A stretch of DNA of 64,000 bases. Source: Atrichornis clamosus (taxonomy: Eukaryota; Chordata; Aves; Passeriformes; Menuridae). Below, piece after piece: positions 24,601 to 39,000 of the stretch. Positions within the stretch are counted from its first letter, which is position 1, and every line of letters begins with the position of its first letter. The position numbers and the translations under genes are program-made. The DNA lies in contig WBMZ01003306.1 of the NCBI GenBank assembly GCA_013400975.1, forward strand, positions 62,001 through 126,000, written 5' to 3'. Under the pieces are notes generated by a model. That model saw nothing but the letters and a program-made list of their open reading frames with translations. It made no database searches and was not told the origin of the DNA.

Positions 24601-27600
24601 ATCCTTTAGTCCTGGCCACCGGACCTGTGCTTATATGTTTCAGCTCTGCAATAGAGATGATCCAGTCTTGGTTCCTCATTTCACCTTGAGATCAGTGACT
24701 TCTCTGGGTTTTTTGTCTCCTTTGTCTGTATTCATTTTTCTGCCCAAACTCATTCTCAGAAAGCTGCCTCTGCTGTCTAATGGCTCATGCAGGAAATTGA
24801 GACAGTGTCCTTATGCTGCTGGGGCTACTTCTGAATTACCTTTAATGTGTCCTCCACTCTCCCTGCATGGGGAGCTGATCTCTGGGTTCTCCCCTTGTTT
24901 TGCATTTATCTATGTGAGAAATCTTTTGTTAGGTGTTTGAATATAATTTGCAAAGTCTCAGATAGACTTATAGTGAATCTTATTTCTGGCCTCCATTATG
25001 TGGCATCTTTTTGCCTTTTTTTATTTTCTCCCTTCAGTGTTCATTCCTGATACACTTATTGAGGTGTCTGAATAAGTGGCTGATTAATTAATTAAACCTT
25101 CTCAACTGTAACTGCTGGAGCATCTTAATAACACAATTATTTAAAAATTATTTTTGCAGAGACATTGCTAACAATTTAATCTTTTTATATCAATGTATAA
25201 ATGTACATTGTGATCTGACATCCTGGAAGTTAGAAACATCCAAGATAACATAAGTAATAGCTTATTATTGAATGTAGTCAGGACTAACAGTATTTATCAC
25301 TCATTTTTTTACTCTCATAGATAAAATGCTTTCTTTTCATTTCCAATGTCTTTAGAAAGAATATAATATTGACCTAAACTTTGCAGTACAGAGGCAAATC
25401 ATGTGTATCTTTCCAAAGCTAATTTCAGTCCCACTGAAGTAATTGCTTAATTACAGTTTTCAGGTTGTAACCATGTAGCCCTATTTTCCTCTCAAAGTGG
25501 TGTAAATTAGGATTAAATCCGTTCTAAATCCATGCAGTCAACACTGTTTACCAGAAAGCCTCTTGTTGTGAATCAGTGGTATCGGCAGTGCTGCTGAGAG
25601 CGTGGTTTCAACCTCTGTCTTGCATGATTGCAAAAACAAATAGTGAAATATAATAGCATAAACACTGAACATTCTTTGGCAGTTTCATAGTGGATTGATG
25701 AAGAATGAGTTGTGTAACACAGTGACAGATCAACACAGTCAGAAGAATTTTGAAGGAGTGCCAAGTTGTAATTTAGTGAAACCACTACCTTTGGACTACC
25801 TGCCAAAGAGATGCACTTTCAGCAGGGTAGGTTCTCTTATCAAATGGCCTATTGTTAACAAGGAATTGGAAATCAGGGGCTGAAATGTCACTTCTTCTTA
25901 CCGTGGTTTAAATGCAATTTGTTATTTCTTGTTACTGACTACAGCCTCAAGTCAAAGGATGTCTGCTGAACAGCCTTTCCTATTCTGTGCCTTTTAAATA
26001 AGCTACATGGGACATTTTGTAATGTCACTGCAGGCCTTGTTGGCCAGGAGAGCCCCACATCCACCCCAAATCCCAGGTGTAGCCTTTCATCACTGTGCTT
26101 TTCCAATTGAGCAATCGAGTGGAAGTTATCTTTTCTCTATGCATGGCAAACCACACATGCACCTCCCAAAGCAGGAAGACAATCGGGTTCCTCATTATTG
26201 GTTGTCTACCTCTGGCTCCTAAAATGCTGTAAACTCTGAGAGAAAAAACATGTGTGGAATCCTCATTCGGGGTTCAGTCCGGGATAACTTGGATGATTAC
26301 TTCAACTTCAAGCTGAGGATCACAGGACTGACACCCTGCTACTGCTCTCTGTGGTGGGACAAGAGGGCTGCATATGATTCACACAGCACACAGCCTGCTT
26401 TCAAACAGCCTTTGTACTTCTCCGGTACGGCAATCTGCAAATCATTACGCACCCCCTCTTCGCCCAGTCCACACAGGATGTGAGTCTGTGTCAGCTCCCA
26501 GCTTGATAGTCTTCCTCTTTAGTGCTATCAGTAAAAAAACTCCTGCTTGCAGCTTTGGAATTTAGTAGTCTACTGCCTGCCTCTAGCCAAGAGGGTGGGT
26601 GTCACGTTCACAGATGTCCCACATCTGACTGGGTTAGAGGCTAGAAGTATGTTTTCTGTAGGCAGGTAGAGGAAGAGACCTGCCAGTGCAAAGCTGGTTC
26701 ACCCACACTGCCACAACTGCTTCTGGCTAACCCAGAGTTCAGTGCTCCAGGAGAACAAGCAGTGGTTCAGGAAAAGCATGGTTGTATGCATTCCACCACT
26801 GACATTTCTTCCTGCTGGCAGGCCGTGTCATTTTTGTGGAAAGGAAAGGATTGTTCTAGATGTACTTATTTTAAATGAGGATGAAGTGTTTGATGCAATG
26901 ATCGTTTCCTGGTGCTTGTCACAGGTCTTGCTTCAGGGAGAGGAGGGGGTGGACATTTGTCAGGAGCAGTTTGAGTGTTTCTGATAGACAGGCAGACGCA
27001 GAACCACATCTCCCTGATTTGCGTCTGTGGAAGTAGCAAAGCTGTATTAGCTCCCCCGCTAACTCTCGCTCCAAGTGCAGCAAGCAAAGACACTCATCAT
27101 GACAGCTAAAGCTGTGACAGGCCACATCTTCCCCCAGGAACAGCACAGGAATAAGAAGAATTTCAAAGGAAGGACCTGTACAGTTCCCCTGGTTTCATGC
27201 TGCCTTCTACAGACCGTAACACCCTGTTCACATCTTCAACTTCACTTGATATCCAATTTTATAACATTTCAACCTAAATCTTCACAGGTATTCAACACCT
27301 TGGGCATGTCGTTTTTACCAGGAGATGACTATAAAGCAAATTTTAGGTGGTTGGTTAGAGCATGGTGATGGAGGGAAACTGTTCTTTGAAAGGTAGTCCT
27401 GTTACTGATGCTGCTGTCAAGAGAGAGTTTTGGCTCAGTGCTCAGATCTGGACTCAAACAGCAAACCTACTTCAATCCATGCCAGTGTTCCTTTGAAAAG
27501 TAGGTGTGACTCTCCTGGAGCAGGTCCTGGGAACTCCATACTAGTTTTTGCCCTTTCCTTTGTTTTGCCTCTACTTTCACAGGTAGAAAAGCAAGACTAT

Positions 27601-28539
27601 TTATCTTTGGGTGGCAAAGTTCAGGCTTGGCCATAACTCTGAAAAACATTTTGCTTGGCCTGCACAGGTGATGTGCACATCTTTGAGATTCTGGACTTCA
27701 TATTTCAGTGGATAGCAGCCATGGATGTTTTCACGGGGATAATATAAATGGATCAATGTGTATATAACTGCCATCCATTAAAAAAAAAAAAATTCATGAA
27801 AGTGTTTGTGCTGTAAGCCAGGTGAGCTTATTATAAACATTCTGTAGAATAGCTTGGGAAGTTTCAAATACCATAATTGAACAGAACTTTCTCACAATAT
27901 TCAGAATGTGTACATTTGTCATCCTTCCTAGAGTTTTACATGCCATTCAAATCTGTCTTCCAGATAAAAATCAGTGATACAGGTCATGGCTCTTAAAGTG
28001 TGGGCTATGGTGATTAGCAGTGATCTGTTTGTGGTGATATTCGCTTGCCTCCACAATATGCAATGGATTTGAATCCTCTCTGAGCTTCTTTTCATTATTT
28101 TGTTCAACTGACAAGTAAAGGAGTAAGTAGAAACATGCCGTGAGTGCTGTTGTGTCGAGTGAAGTATGAGACTGTGCTTTGCTCTTTTCCTTTCATCTTC
28201 TTGGCCAAGCTGGGACAATATGTAACCAGGCATTATGCAACATTTGTTCTGCTTCTCACAACATAAAAAGCTATGTTAACTCTTTTGTGCTGGCAAAATT
28301 CTTGTGGATAAAAACACTTTGACATTAACAATTCCAGTATCCAGTATAAGTCATAGGCGCATCACAGGCATTACTTTTGTACGTTATATATGCTAAAGGA
28401 CAATAGTTTTACTCAAATGTGGTGGTTTCCCTCTGAGAAGTATTTTCTATTTCAAAGAATGCTATTTATCATTCTGACATGCTCCAAAGTGGAAGCCCAA
28501 GCCAAACAAACCAAGCAACAGCCAAATCAGCAGAAGGTT

Positions 28540-28860
28540 AGAATGTGAGACAAAGGCTTAAAATCCCAAAAGAGTCATCTGTAGGCACCCATTTTCGCCC
28601 TAAATGTCACCAGTTAATGAGTTGCTGCAAAGTCAGTGCACAATAATGTGCAATTCTTTAGTGTCGCTATGAGCAAGTCCATTTTGCTGACCTCTGCGTT
28701 AGGACCTGCAGAAAATGTCATGAGCTGCAAGCCAGTTCTTCAGGCCTTCTGCATGATCTCCTTAGACCTTGAAGCAGCTGACCCATAGATACGCCCAAAG
28801 AGCAAGTTTATAGCAAATGCACCTGATCAGAAGTGAAAAGATGAATCACCATCTTTTAAA
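28540..28860. promoter_or_regulatory. Candidate conserved non-coding element
   Basis: This non-repetitive intronic block keeps several CpGs in AT-rich surroundings (for example TTTTCGCCC, GTGTCGCTATG, CTGCGTTAGG and ATACGCCC). It includes a perfect inverted repeat TGCAC-6 nt-GTGCA at 28637-28652. RBMS3 lies in a gene neighbourhood with long introns of a kind that often host developmental enhancers. The call rests on composition only; no alignment was possible. Confidence 0.25.
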
Positions 28861-31800
28861 CATAGGACATTTGCCAGCAAGTTTTAAAATTTTCTCTTCA
28901 GAGTTAACGGACTTGGAATGCAACCTCCTGAAAGTGATGAATCAGTTCTGATGATTGATACAGCTCTAATTTTTGTGAAGGTTTTCAAAGACTTCTGAAA
29001 TATTTCTGAAATATTCTAGTAATTTATGGTGTACAATATTAAAAATCCTTCCAAGCTGTCCAATTAACTACAGCCATAGTTGCTTCTCAAAACCAAAATT
29101 AACTACTTGGTTTGACATATTGCAAGCCCTCTAACACAGGTGGATAATTCTAGCTCCACAAGGAGTTTTGGTCACCTAGTTTCTCAGTTCAGTGGATCTG
29201 CAATTGAATAATTTCCTCTTACTGGGTGACTTGACTAAGTGGTTTGAAAGTAATTAGCAAACGCAGTGGACTCAATATTGAACTGTATGATCAGCATTTT
29301 ATCAGGAACTACTCATTTCCTATGGGAAACTGCAGTCAACTTCTCAATAAATTCAGAAAGCAACTTGTTGCTCCTTCTTCTAAGGAAGCTAATCAAGAAA
29401 TGGTTGCACCAACCCAGGCATGTTTTGATTTCTGATGAAGTGATCCCAACTGATTTTAAGGGCATTTTCAGGAAGTCTATTCTTTATTGCTATTGGATGT
29501 TTTATTTGGTCACTTTTAAGAAAGCAGTAATTGTCTTCTTACAGACGCAGACTATTTTTTATCCACTAATACATTTTAATCTTAGTGCACAGCTGTTAAT
29601 GGGATGTGCTTCCACTCCAGAGCGATTCAGATTGATTTTGTTTCTGCTTCAGAAATATATTACAGTAGAGCCACAGTATATAAAAGTTCTCAGTATGTTG
29701 AGATGAAGTAGCCTCATGGTATTTGCAGTTTCTAATGGGAGCTAGGTACATTTAGAGCAGAAGTGGTGATGGATTGCCTGGTGCTCGGGCTAATTGATAT
29801 GGCACCAAGTTAGTCAGAAACTCTCAGCTCCATCAAAAACACACATGACATTGTTCCTGTGCCTCTTAATACTGACTGGGTAGTTCATATGATAAAAGCA
29901 ACATGTTTTGGAGGAGACTTCCAGAGCTGGGTGAATCTTCTTTCAGCATCAGTTACATTCTTTCCAGAAAGGCTTCCTGCCTAGAGTAGCATTACTCCTC
30001 CACTGGAAATTTCTTAAAAGGATGTTCTCAGGTCTGTTTATTTTTTATGGGCTTGAATGCGGTCACTGAGATCCTGTGAGGTCAGAAGAATGGAATGAAA
30101 GTGGTCACAGATGACACTTGAGCTATTTCCACAGCTGGATGCACACCAGCCAGAGTAGGCGGTCCTCTGCAGATGAATTAGTTCGTTGAAGTACATGATA
30201 CAAAACATCTGTTACAATGAGAACAAACAAAAACAATGTGCCTTTGAAGACTGGGATTTGTTGGGAGCTGCTTGCAAGGGTGCTGAATGAGGCAGTTGTC
30301 AGAAACATTTTCAGGCTTGCCCTTGTGTGAACTAAAGCAAAACTACACAATAAAAATACCTAAATTCAATTAAACAAAAGACCTGTTTTTCCCAGACTTT
30401 GTTGCGCTGATTCCTCACACAGCAATGGTGGGGGAGAGAACCTTTCTGTACCAAATGTTTTTTATACCCTAAACCACTTTTAATACAATGGTATAACTCC
30501 AGCTGAGTGGCTGTAAAAACTTAGAAGCTACACTGGTATAGTAACTGTTATTCTGTCAGTCGTTCCCTGCGCTGCTTTATTACCAGCTGTCTTGAAGTGC
30601 AATAGACGTTTTTCATTGTCACTGCCACCTGATGACAAATAAAACCTTCAAAATGCTTTTGCTCGGAGGAGTAGCTCTCAGCTCCTAGCCAAAAGTAGAC
30701 CTTTCACATCACCTTAATGAGCCAGAGCAATCCAAACATTCCCACCCCATTTTACCCTTACAAGGCAGTTACTTTTGGCTGCCTTTGATTTTTTTTTCCT
30801 CACAGTAGAACTGTGGAAGTAGGAATACTAAGATATATATGGAGTAAACAAACGCTGTGTGTATAAAGACTGAAGACAAATCAATCAAAACCAGGTGTTT
30901 GTTTGTTATTATAGGACAGCATTGTTCTCATAGGCAGTTTAAAGAAAATCCAACACTCCTAACACAGTATTTCAGCCATGGTAATGATGAATTAGATGCA
31001 GATAGATACCAAAGCATTGGTTCCCCTCTTTTTCCTAAAGTGAGCATGCTAACTGTCACACAGTTTGGATGGATGAGAATCGTGTCCTATACACACACCA
31101 GGAAAAGGCTGCACTACCACAAAAAGCTCCCAGAGAGGTTTGGTGCTGAGTCTGTGTGTGCACATTAAATAGAAAATAGTAGTAAAAAGAAAAGTAAATA
31201 GACATAGATCCTAAAGATCAAGCAAGTGACAGGGATATGTGAGTTTGGACCTGGAAATCCTTTAGTTCATCCCCTGCTGATGGTCTGCTGTGTCTGCACA
31301 AGGCAGCTACATTTTTTAAAGGATCAGCAACTGAAACAGGAGCTTCTGTGGGTCTCATGGGTGTCAGCTGGGCCACTGGGAGAGCGTCTCTTTGCTGACT
31401 TTCCATCTGTGATCCAGTGGTGGGTGTAAGGAGAGGTTAGAAGCTGCAGAGGAAACAAAGTTAAACAAGATTCTTGTATGGTTCAATTGATTCTAGTTTA
31501 TGCTTTCCTGATGAGCAGAGTGTCTGATTGTATATGTAGTCATAATTTATTATAGCTGTACAAGACAATTATGTTAATCTTACTTTTATTTCCTAATATT
31601 CTTTGATCTCATACACATCAAAGATGTAAAATTTTAGTCTTGTTGGTAATTAGCTAGAAAGCAAATATGTTGTCTGTCAGTACAGAGGATACAAAGCACA
31701 AGAAATTGTCCTGGGGGAGTCTAGATTCTAGACTAATTTTTTTTTTCCTCATCAGATTTTTATTTCCCTTTCATCAGTTCCCTCAGCCATTAAATAAATG

Positions 31801-32639
31801 TACTGGAAGTAAACTTTGCTATTGTGAAATTCATTCAGCTTATTAAACCACCTAGTCAGTCAGTATGAATCCTCAATTGAGGAAAAGCAGTTTGGTACAT
31901 CAAACAAAAATGAACATCAGTGTTTCCCAAAGTTGCAACAACCCCTTGCGGTCTGTATTGACGAAGGTTTCACGCTTGCTTGCTGTTAGTTTTAAGCAGG
32001 CACAGGGTAATGCTGTGCACAGTTCTGATTTGATTCACCCATTATAGTCCAAAGGCTTTGATTTCTAACTTGTGATTAGTGCTCTGGTCAAGAACTACAA
32101 ATGAGGATATGCTAAATTATTTGGCTCTGCAGTTGCTCTTCAAAACTGTCTTTCTGGAAAGAGAAAACACACAGGGATTATTTTACAATTTCTGCAGTGA
32201 ATCTCTGCATCAGGACTTTATGCCTCCAGCTGGTGGATTTATACATCGCAGTTTATTCTGGGGATTGACCCCTCCCTCCACTTTCGTTCATGAATTGCAA
32301 AGAGATCATTATCTTCATAAATTTGTTTACAGTCCAAAACTTTCATATGAATAATTTATGGCAACATTTCAGCCTAAGGATTCTTCTCGGTGTGCATAAC
32401 AAGTATTTATTAGATGGTTTCGTATTGGAAGTTGTTATTAGACTTGATTCTTTCCTGTTCTGAGGTTGGCTGTCCTTATCTTTTTTAATTACTTCAGCTT
32501 CTTGACAAGATGACTGTCTTGCCATAAAATAAAATTTTGTTTCTTGATTAAACAAGTCTGCAGGCAGCATAGGGCCACAAAATTTACAATTGGATTATTG
32601 AAAAAAAAAAACAACCCACTGAATTGTAGTCTGAGTCTG

Positions 32640-33060
32640 AAAACAAGAGCAGAATCATCTCTGCTAGGGATAATTAATTAATGAAAATCTGTCTGTGCTA
32701 TGAAAATCTTTTGAATACCTGCATAATAATGTACAGTTTGTCATCTGTCTCTGAGGATTAAAACAATGTGAAATACTGGTAGCATTCAAGTTGATGACAA
32801 AGCTGTAATTAATTTCAGCAGCGCCAGAATTTTAGGCCAAATCTTTCAAATTCACTAAGATCTGTATGTCATTGTGATTGTTGGATTACGAAAGTCTGAA
32901 CCATTGAAATGGCAAACAGCTTCTGCTAAAAATTTTGCCTCATCTAATTCCTGTTTTATGCTTCTAGCTGTGCATTTCTGCATTACTTCCCTGCGTTTAT
33001 AATCATTTACAGTGACGCTGAGCTGAAACACCAGAAAACAGTCCTTTATGATGCTGCAGT
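32640..33060. promoter_or_regulatory. Candidate conserved non-coding element
   Basis: This block is repeat-free, with clustered homeodomain-like cores (TAATTAATTAATG near 32671, TGTAATTAATTT near 32804, TTTATAATCATTTAC near 32995) and few mononucleotide runs. That texture is often seen in vertebrate intronic enhancers. There is no direct evidence of function. Confidence 0.25.
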
Positions 33061-36000
33061 TCCTTGATAGTAACAGAAAATACCACAAGAAATACTACCA
33101 GAAAATCATTTCGTGTGTTTTCAGCCCCACCAATGGATTTTCTGTGGGCCTGGAAAAGTCACTGCAGAAGAGAAATGTGTCTGCCCAAGGGTTGGTCTCT
33201 ACTGGAGTTTATCAGAACATCTGCTGTTAGTTATGATGCATCTTTTGATGTCAAAGACAAAACAAGGGTTTGTTTGGTTTTGGAGGAAGGGGTTTCACAT
33301 AGAATAAAGATTCACAAGCGTGCAGTGCACAGAACCCAGCCCTCAAGTCCCCATCACTCTGGAATTAATTAGAGCACTATTTTTCTATCCACACAGCTCT
33401 CAACAAAAGATGGGAGTATTAGCCATTTGCCTATCATCTCATTCCTATTTATCTTTCTTTGGATGTTTCTTGTTTCCTTTACCTCTGAGGCTACTCTTTG
33501 CCTCTGGCTAGGACTGACAAGACTATTACATATATAATACTCAGTGGATAATAAAATTTGGCTTTGTGGACAGAATCAAATAATAGCTCTAAAACTTGTC
33601 TTTAAGTGGAAATGTGCAGAGGGAGAGGGTAGTGACATGGAAAAAGTTGTGAAAATGTTGTTTTGACTCCACTCCCAGAGAGAAGTTAGGGAGTGGGGAG
33701 ACGGTGAGAAGTAGAACAAAGGCAAAATATCTATAATCTCCCTGTTTTAATTTCTGGGTTATTGAACTCATTTTAAGCTTTTTTTTCCCCTTCAAATTCA
33801 GATAAATTCTGAAATGACATGTCATTTTGAAATACGGTAGAAAAATTGCTTTTTGACAGCTCCAATTTTTTTTGTTCTTTTGGTCACAATTACGTGCCAA
33901 GTGCGTCCTGGATTCACAGGATGTTTTATTCTCCCTCAGAGTTTTTTTTTTTTCCCAAATAATTTACCGTTCAGCTCAGCAATATGTATATACCATCCAG
34001 CTGGCCTTTTTTTTCTCTAGCTTGAACTATGATTTATTCCTCCAAAGCACAGAGATCTTCTTACCATTGTGTAAAAGACATCTTACTGAATTCATGGCAG
34101 ACTCAGCTGCCTGATCAGCCTTCCCAGCAGGCTGCTCATCCGTCTTGGGGCAAAGACTCACTCTGGTACATTTACCACAGTAGTGACCCACCAGCTTATT
34201 CTTCTCAAGGTGCTGTATGTTACCTGAGACATCTTCAAAACAACATTTAGTAGTAGGCAGTTCCCATCAGCTACCTTGTAGCCTGAAGAATTGACTTCAG
34301 GTAGGGTTTAGAAAATTACTTTGAAAAAACTTGAACTGCTCTTTGTTGGCTCATTCATAAGATGTCTGAAATTACTGCTGACCGCAATGGTAGTTTGATT
34401 TTTAGATGCCAGAGAAAACAAACATAAAGGGGTTTTTTTCAGAGAAAACTGAACACCTCTACAATATTCAAATAGCTGAAAGAAATTCAGGAAAGCTGCC
34501 CAAAAGAAAAAAATCTTTGCTTTCAACCTAAACTTCTGCAAATCAGATGGTGTGTGGAAACCACAAAGCTATAACAAAGTAAATATCTTTGTTGTGTGTC
34601 AGGATCTCCCTGCTTGCTGTGCATTCACATGGACTAGTTCACGGTGCCTGGTAGGAAATGGTGGTGTACAAAAAAGGCTATAATAATCAAAGCTTTTTAT
34701 AGAGATCACTGCAGTGTGTATGGATAAGTGTAAACCAGAGACTTACCTAATTTACTCCAGTAAATTCATTTATAGAAAACTGAAGAAGCAAACTTGGACT
34801 TCATTTGCCTATGTTGCTTTGGTTACTTTGGTTTGTGCAAAAGGCTGCTCTCAATCAGAACTCTTTGCATTCGTCTGCTAATGCAAAAATTGACTTCTTT
34901 TTTGGGGTTGAAATGGGTTAGAATTTGGTGGAAAAAGCAAGTGGTTGCCATCTATGAATGCAGAGAGAGGTAATAATAAAGAATTCATTCATTCTAGGCG
35001 TTACTGGAACTGAGGAGTTGAGAAAGTACTTTGTCATCTGCTTTCTACCTTCATTTAACCAGCAACACCAGGATTCCTCTGAAACTGGTAGCGTGATGGG
35101 TTGGATGTGGTCCATTCAGTAATGTGGAAAAAGGACTGTTTCAGGATCAGTCTTTGGTGGTTAACATCCTTCTGATGAAATTGAGTGCCCTGTAAAGGCG
35201 CAGTAGCCATAGGCTGGTGATGAACACCCTCTGTGGACTGGGCAGCACGCGGGACAAGGACCATGCAAGTCTCTCCCCTGTGTGTCATCAGTGCTCTTCA
35301 CCTTTGAGCAAACCCGTGGGGATGCAGCCCCCCACCCTTCCCAGCCCTTGGGAAGGCTGTTGGACATGGCCACTTGCAGTGATGTATTTCTGTGGTGAGG
35401 AGTCTCTGTGGGTAGCTGATACCTGGACATAACTGAGCAGCTGTTGCTTGATGATGGCTTTGAGTCCCAGCAGTGAGCGAACCTGGTGACCCAGCACTGA
35501 GACTCCCTTTTCTATTACCAGTCCTCTGAGCCACTCTGTTCCCCCCATGTACTTTCAACATATTTAACATGTTACAGCTGTGCTCAATGCTATACAATAG
35601 TTAAGAGGGCTGCCAGCATTTCCAGTATGAACTCGTATTTTAAGGATAATAACTCAGCTGTAAAAATGTGCTCCAGGCTGAAACTTTATAAGGAAGATTT
35701 CAGCCTAAGAGTGACTTTATCTGGACAAAAAACAAAAGGGAAAATATATCAATTTAGTCATTCTTAATCAGTACAGATATATTAAAAAGAAAGTAAGTAA
35801 TCCTTGCTGGATCAGTTGCTCACTTTTTCTTCTTTTTAGCTTAATAATAGCCAAAACCTACACCGTTTTGAATTTTTCATTTCTACTTTTTAGACTAGTT
35901 GCACCACTTGCACACCAAACATTTACTCACAAGTGTTGGTTTTAAATTGGTTTTCCTCAATATTTTCATTTTCTTTTAAAAAACAATGGAGTGTGGAGCA

Positions 36001-39000
36001 AAGTAGACTCAAGTTAGCCATTTTCTCTTATTAACTCGAAATCTGCTGAGCATGAATCAAGAGGTAAAATGTGTTCTTTTCATGATCAATTTGGACAGGA
36101 GCGTGTGATTGAAACCACCTGTTCTCTTTGAGCCTGCTTTGGTGGTGATGTAGGCCCAAAGATGTGCGCCCAGCCTGAACGCTCATGGACTTGGGAAAGT
36201 TCAGATGTAGATACAGACCCATCCCAGAACCCTGATAACAGACCAGCTCATGAGGCCTCTATATATCACACATGTTTCAAGACACTTTGAGGTCTTTGGT
36301 AGAAGGCAGACTTATAAATGTTATGTGTTTACCCTAATACACAGATTGATTTCTCTGGAAGTACCTGAAAGTAAACAAGACATTAAAATGTCTGATACTT
36401 AGTTTAAAAATCTGTTCGCCCTCTCTAGGTTCCTTTTTTTCTGACTGTTGACACAAAACTGAGAGCTTGAATTTGATTTCATCTACAGGAGTTGTACCTT
36501 CACTGATTTAGATATGGTTGCCTTTGAAGGACATGCTCTGTGGCTTTTTGAGGTCTCCTGCGTCAGGAAGAGAAGTTTTGGCTGGGGACATCTTTGCAGC
36601 CACAGTTTCTCCAGATTGTGCCTATATTATCAGTTATTCAAAACAATGTGAAAACTGCACTAGTGTCATTGGGAGCATCATCCAAAGTGGGGAGGATTGT
36701 CCAGGTGCAGCAAAAGCCAGGTGTTGGTGGCAGTTGGCTTGTACAGAGTCAAGTCCAAGCAGCAACCGGTCTGGGTAGAGCCAGAAAAATCACAGTTAAA
36801 ATTTGTAAAGGCATGAGTGAGGCATAGTCTAACGTTACTCTTAATGATGGAATGTAAGGTAAGAAGGCCCTATTGAAAATAAGTGCCTCAGTCTTGGTTT
36901 TGAGGTCTGTCACAAAGCTGGCAATGCCAGGTGGCCATTTTTAACCAGTCAAAGGACAAATCCCAACACAGAATTTGAGTGGATGTCATCCACAGTCTCC
37001 CCTAAGGAGTTGCAAGTCCAGAAAACGAAATGCAATTTGGGATATGGGCCAGGACATGTAGGCTGTGAAAATGTGTGGGTTAAAATGAGAGGAAAGGCAG
37101 GCTGGAATCATTTTTCTTTCTATTACTGTGTGGGAAAGGGCTTTGTTTAACATTACAGGTTACAAATCTAACAAAACATGACAGAGAGACAGATTTCTGT
37201 ATTTGTCCTCTCTAATAAGGGCACATTTTTAGTTTTCAAGATTGGTATGAATCACTGTGATCTAGAACTCAATTGATACATAACATGAACAGTGTCTTAG
37301 TAGAGGATTTTCCAGTCAATCATCTTCAAGTCTAAAATCTGTTATTGAACAGAAGCATATCTTAAGAAAAACATCCTTAGACGCTCAGGGTTTCATTTAT
37401 AGCATCTTCTACTATCTATCTTTCCTAATAGGTAGGATAAGAAGGATTCCTGAGAAGATTATGTGGATATTACTCGTCCTCATCAGCTTTCCAGAACTTT
37501 TAAATTTGAAAAATGGGATGAGGAGGGAAAGGACGTAATTTTCAGACCCGTCATACCTTTAATCTTCCTTTGTGCAAGAGTTGCACAAAAAGGAGTTTAG
37601 ACATAGGCAGCAGATGGCAGTGCTCCATAGTGCATCCTCATGGATGATGGACATTGTGTTTGTAGCTGGATTCAAGAGAGCAATATTGACCTCAGTATTT
37701 AAGGTGGCTTTCTACCCACCCCATGCAGCTGCGTACTTGGATTACATGGCAGCCCCTGCAACAGCATGGTTCTGAGGGTGCAGACTAGATTTGAACCTAC
37801 CCAAGGAGTTAGCTCTGATGTTCAAGAGTTGCCTTTGGCTTGACATTGCAAGAGCTGACATGAGGTCCAGGAGAAACTGTGCCAAGCCTTCTCACTTGTA
37901 TAGTCCATCACTAATAAATTCTGGCTTAAAAGTGAACACCTGATCTCAGAGTTGCAGGGTTGCATCAGAGTTGCATCCTGGTACTTAGCCATTCCTTGAC
38001 CATTGTTCCCATTGTCCTCTCAAATATTTGAGATCTCACAGAGGAACACTCTGCTCTCTGCCACCCTGGCACCTCAGTATATCTCCTTGGTACTTCATTA
38101 AGAGATACCACCTCACTCTTCTGAAAGCTGAAGTTATTTCAGATGTTCCTCTCTAAGTCTGGTGGTGTTAGGTCCTTCTAGTGTCGTGGAGATAACACCA
38201 TGCACAGCCATACCATCTTCTTTGTTGTGTAAGGTATCATTTTTTTTGCCTTACCTCTAATATAACCTTAATACATAGGGTTATATTACCAGCCTGCTTT
38301 TCTGTTTGTGGGGGAGTTTTTTTTCTCTTTTTGATAGCCAGTTCCTCATAATTTCTGACGTCTCCCAATGTCAGTGTTTGTCCTTCTAATAAGAGAATCT
38401 TTTCCTCCAGCACAGCTGCTAGATTGCAGCACATACAGTGCAAGTCCCTCCAGGTTTTGGGCAGGAAATGAAACACAGCACATCTGTTACAGATCACAGC
38501 TGCTGTCCTGTCACTGGCCATGCAGTGTCAGGGCTAGAAGTGTGTGTAGAAGAAATGTCACAGGCGTTTCCTCCCCAAACCCAGTTAAGCACTCTCTGTG
38601 CCTGGCAAATGACCTATGTGCTAAATCCTGCTCGAAAAGCAGAGGTCAAGGGCCCAGTGTATCAGGCACTTGGTCACGACTGTTGTCTTGCCTTTATGGA
38701 GCACACAGACAGGGACTGCCTCACCTTGCATGGAGAGCTTGAGACCCAGGGAGAGCCAAGGTCCTGCCACATGAAACACAACCATACGTGCTCTGCTGTC
38801 ACCAACCTGCTCTGTACCTCTACAAAAAAGCAGGAGCCTCTGGAGGCAGATCTTCCTGTTAAGCATTTTTCTCCTCTTTAGAGCGTATTTGCATGAGTGA
38901 AATAAAATAAGTAAGCATTTTCAAATAATAACAGAAGTTTGTACTCATTTCTCATTAAATGTTGCTCATAAACAAGAAATTTTAAAACCAGTCACTGTAG

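Noticed and set aside
27780..27792. Poly-A tract considered as the tail of a processed pseudogene
   Set aside because: The sequence upstream shows no similarity to a known mRNA and no flanking duplication.
29266..29706. 146-codon plus-strand open frame
   Set aside because: Long hydrophobic runs come from AT-rich sequence. There is no homology I recognise and no sign of a promoter or splice sites.
38368..38881. Overlapping 124- and 147-codon plus-strand open frames
   Set aside because: No recognisable family, atypical Cys/His/Ser composition, and overlapping open frames on both strands; consistent with chance in intron.
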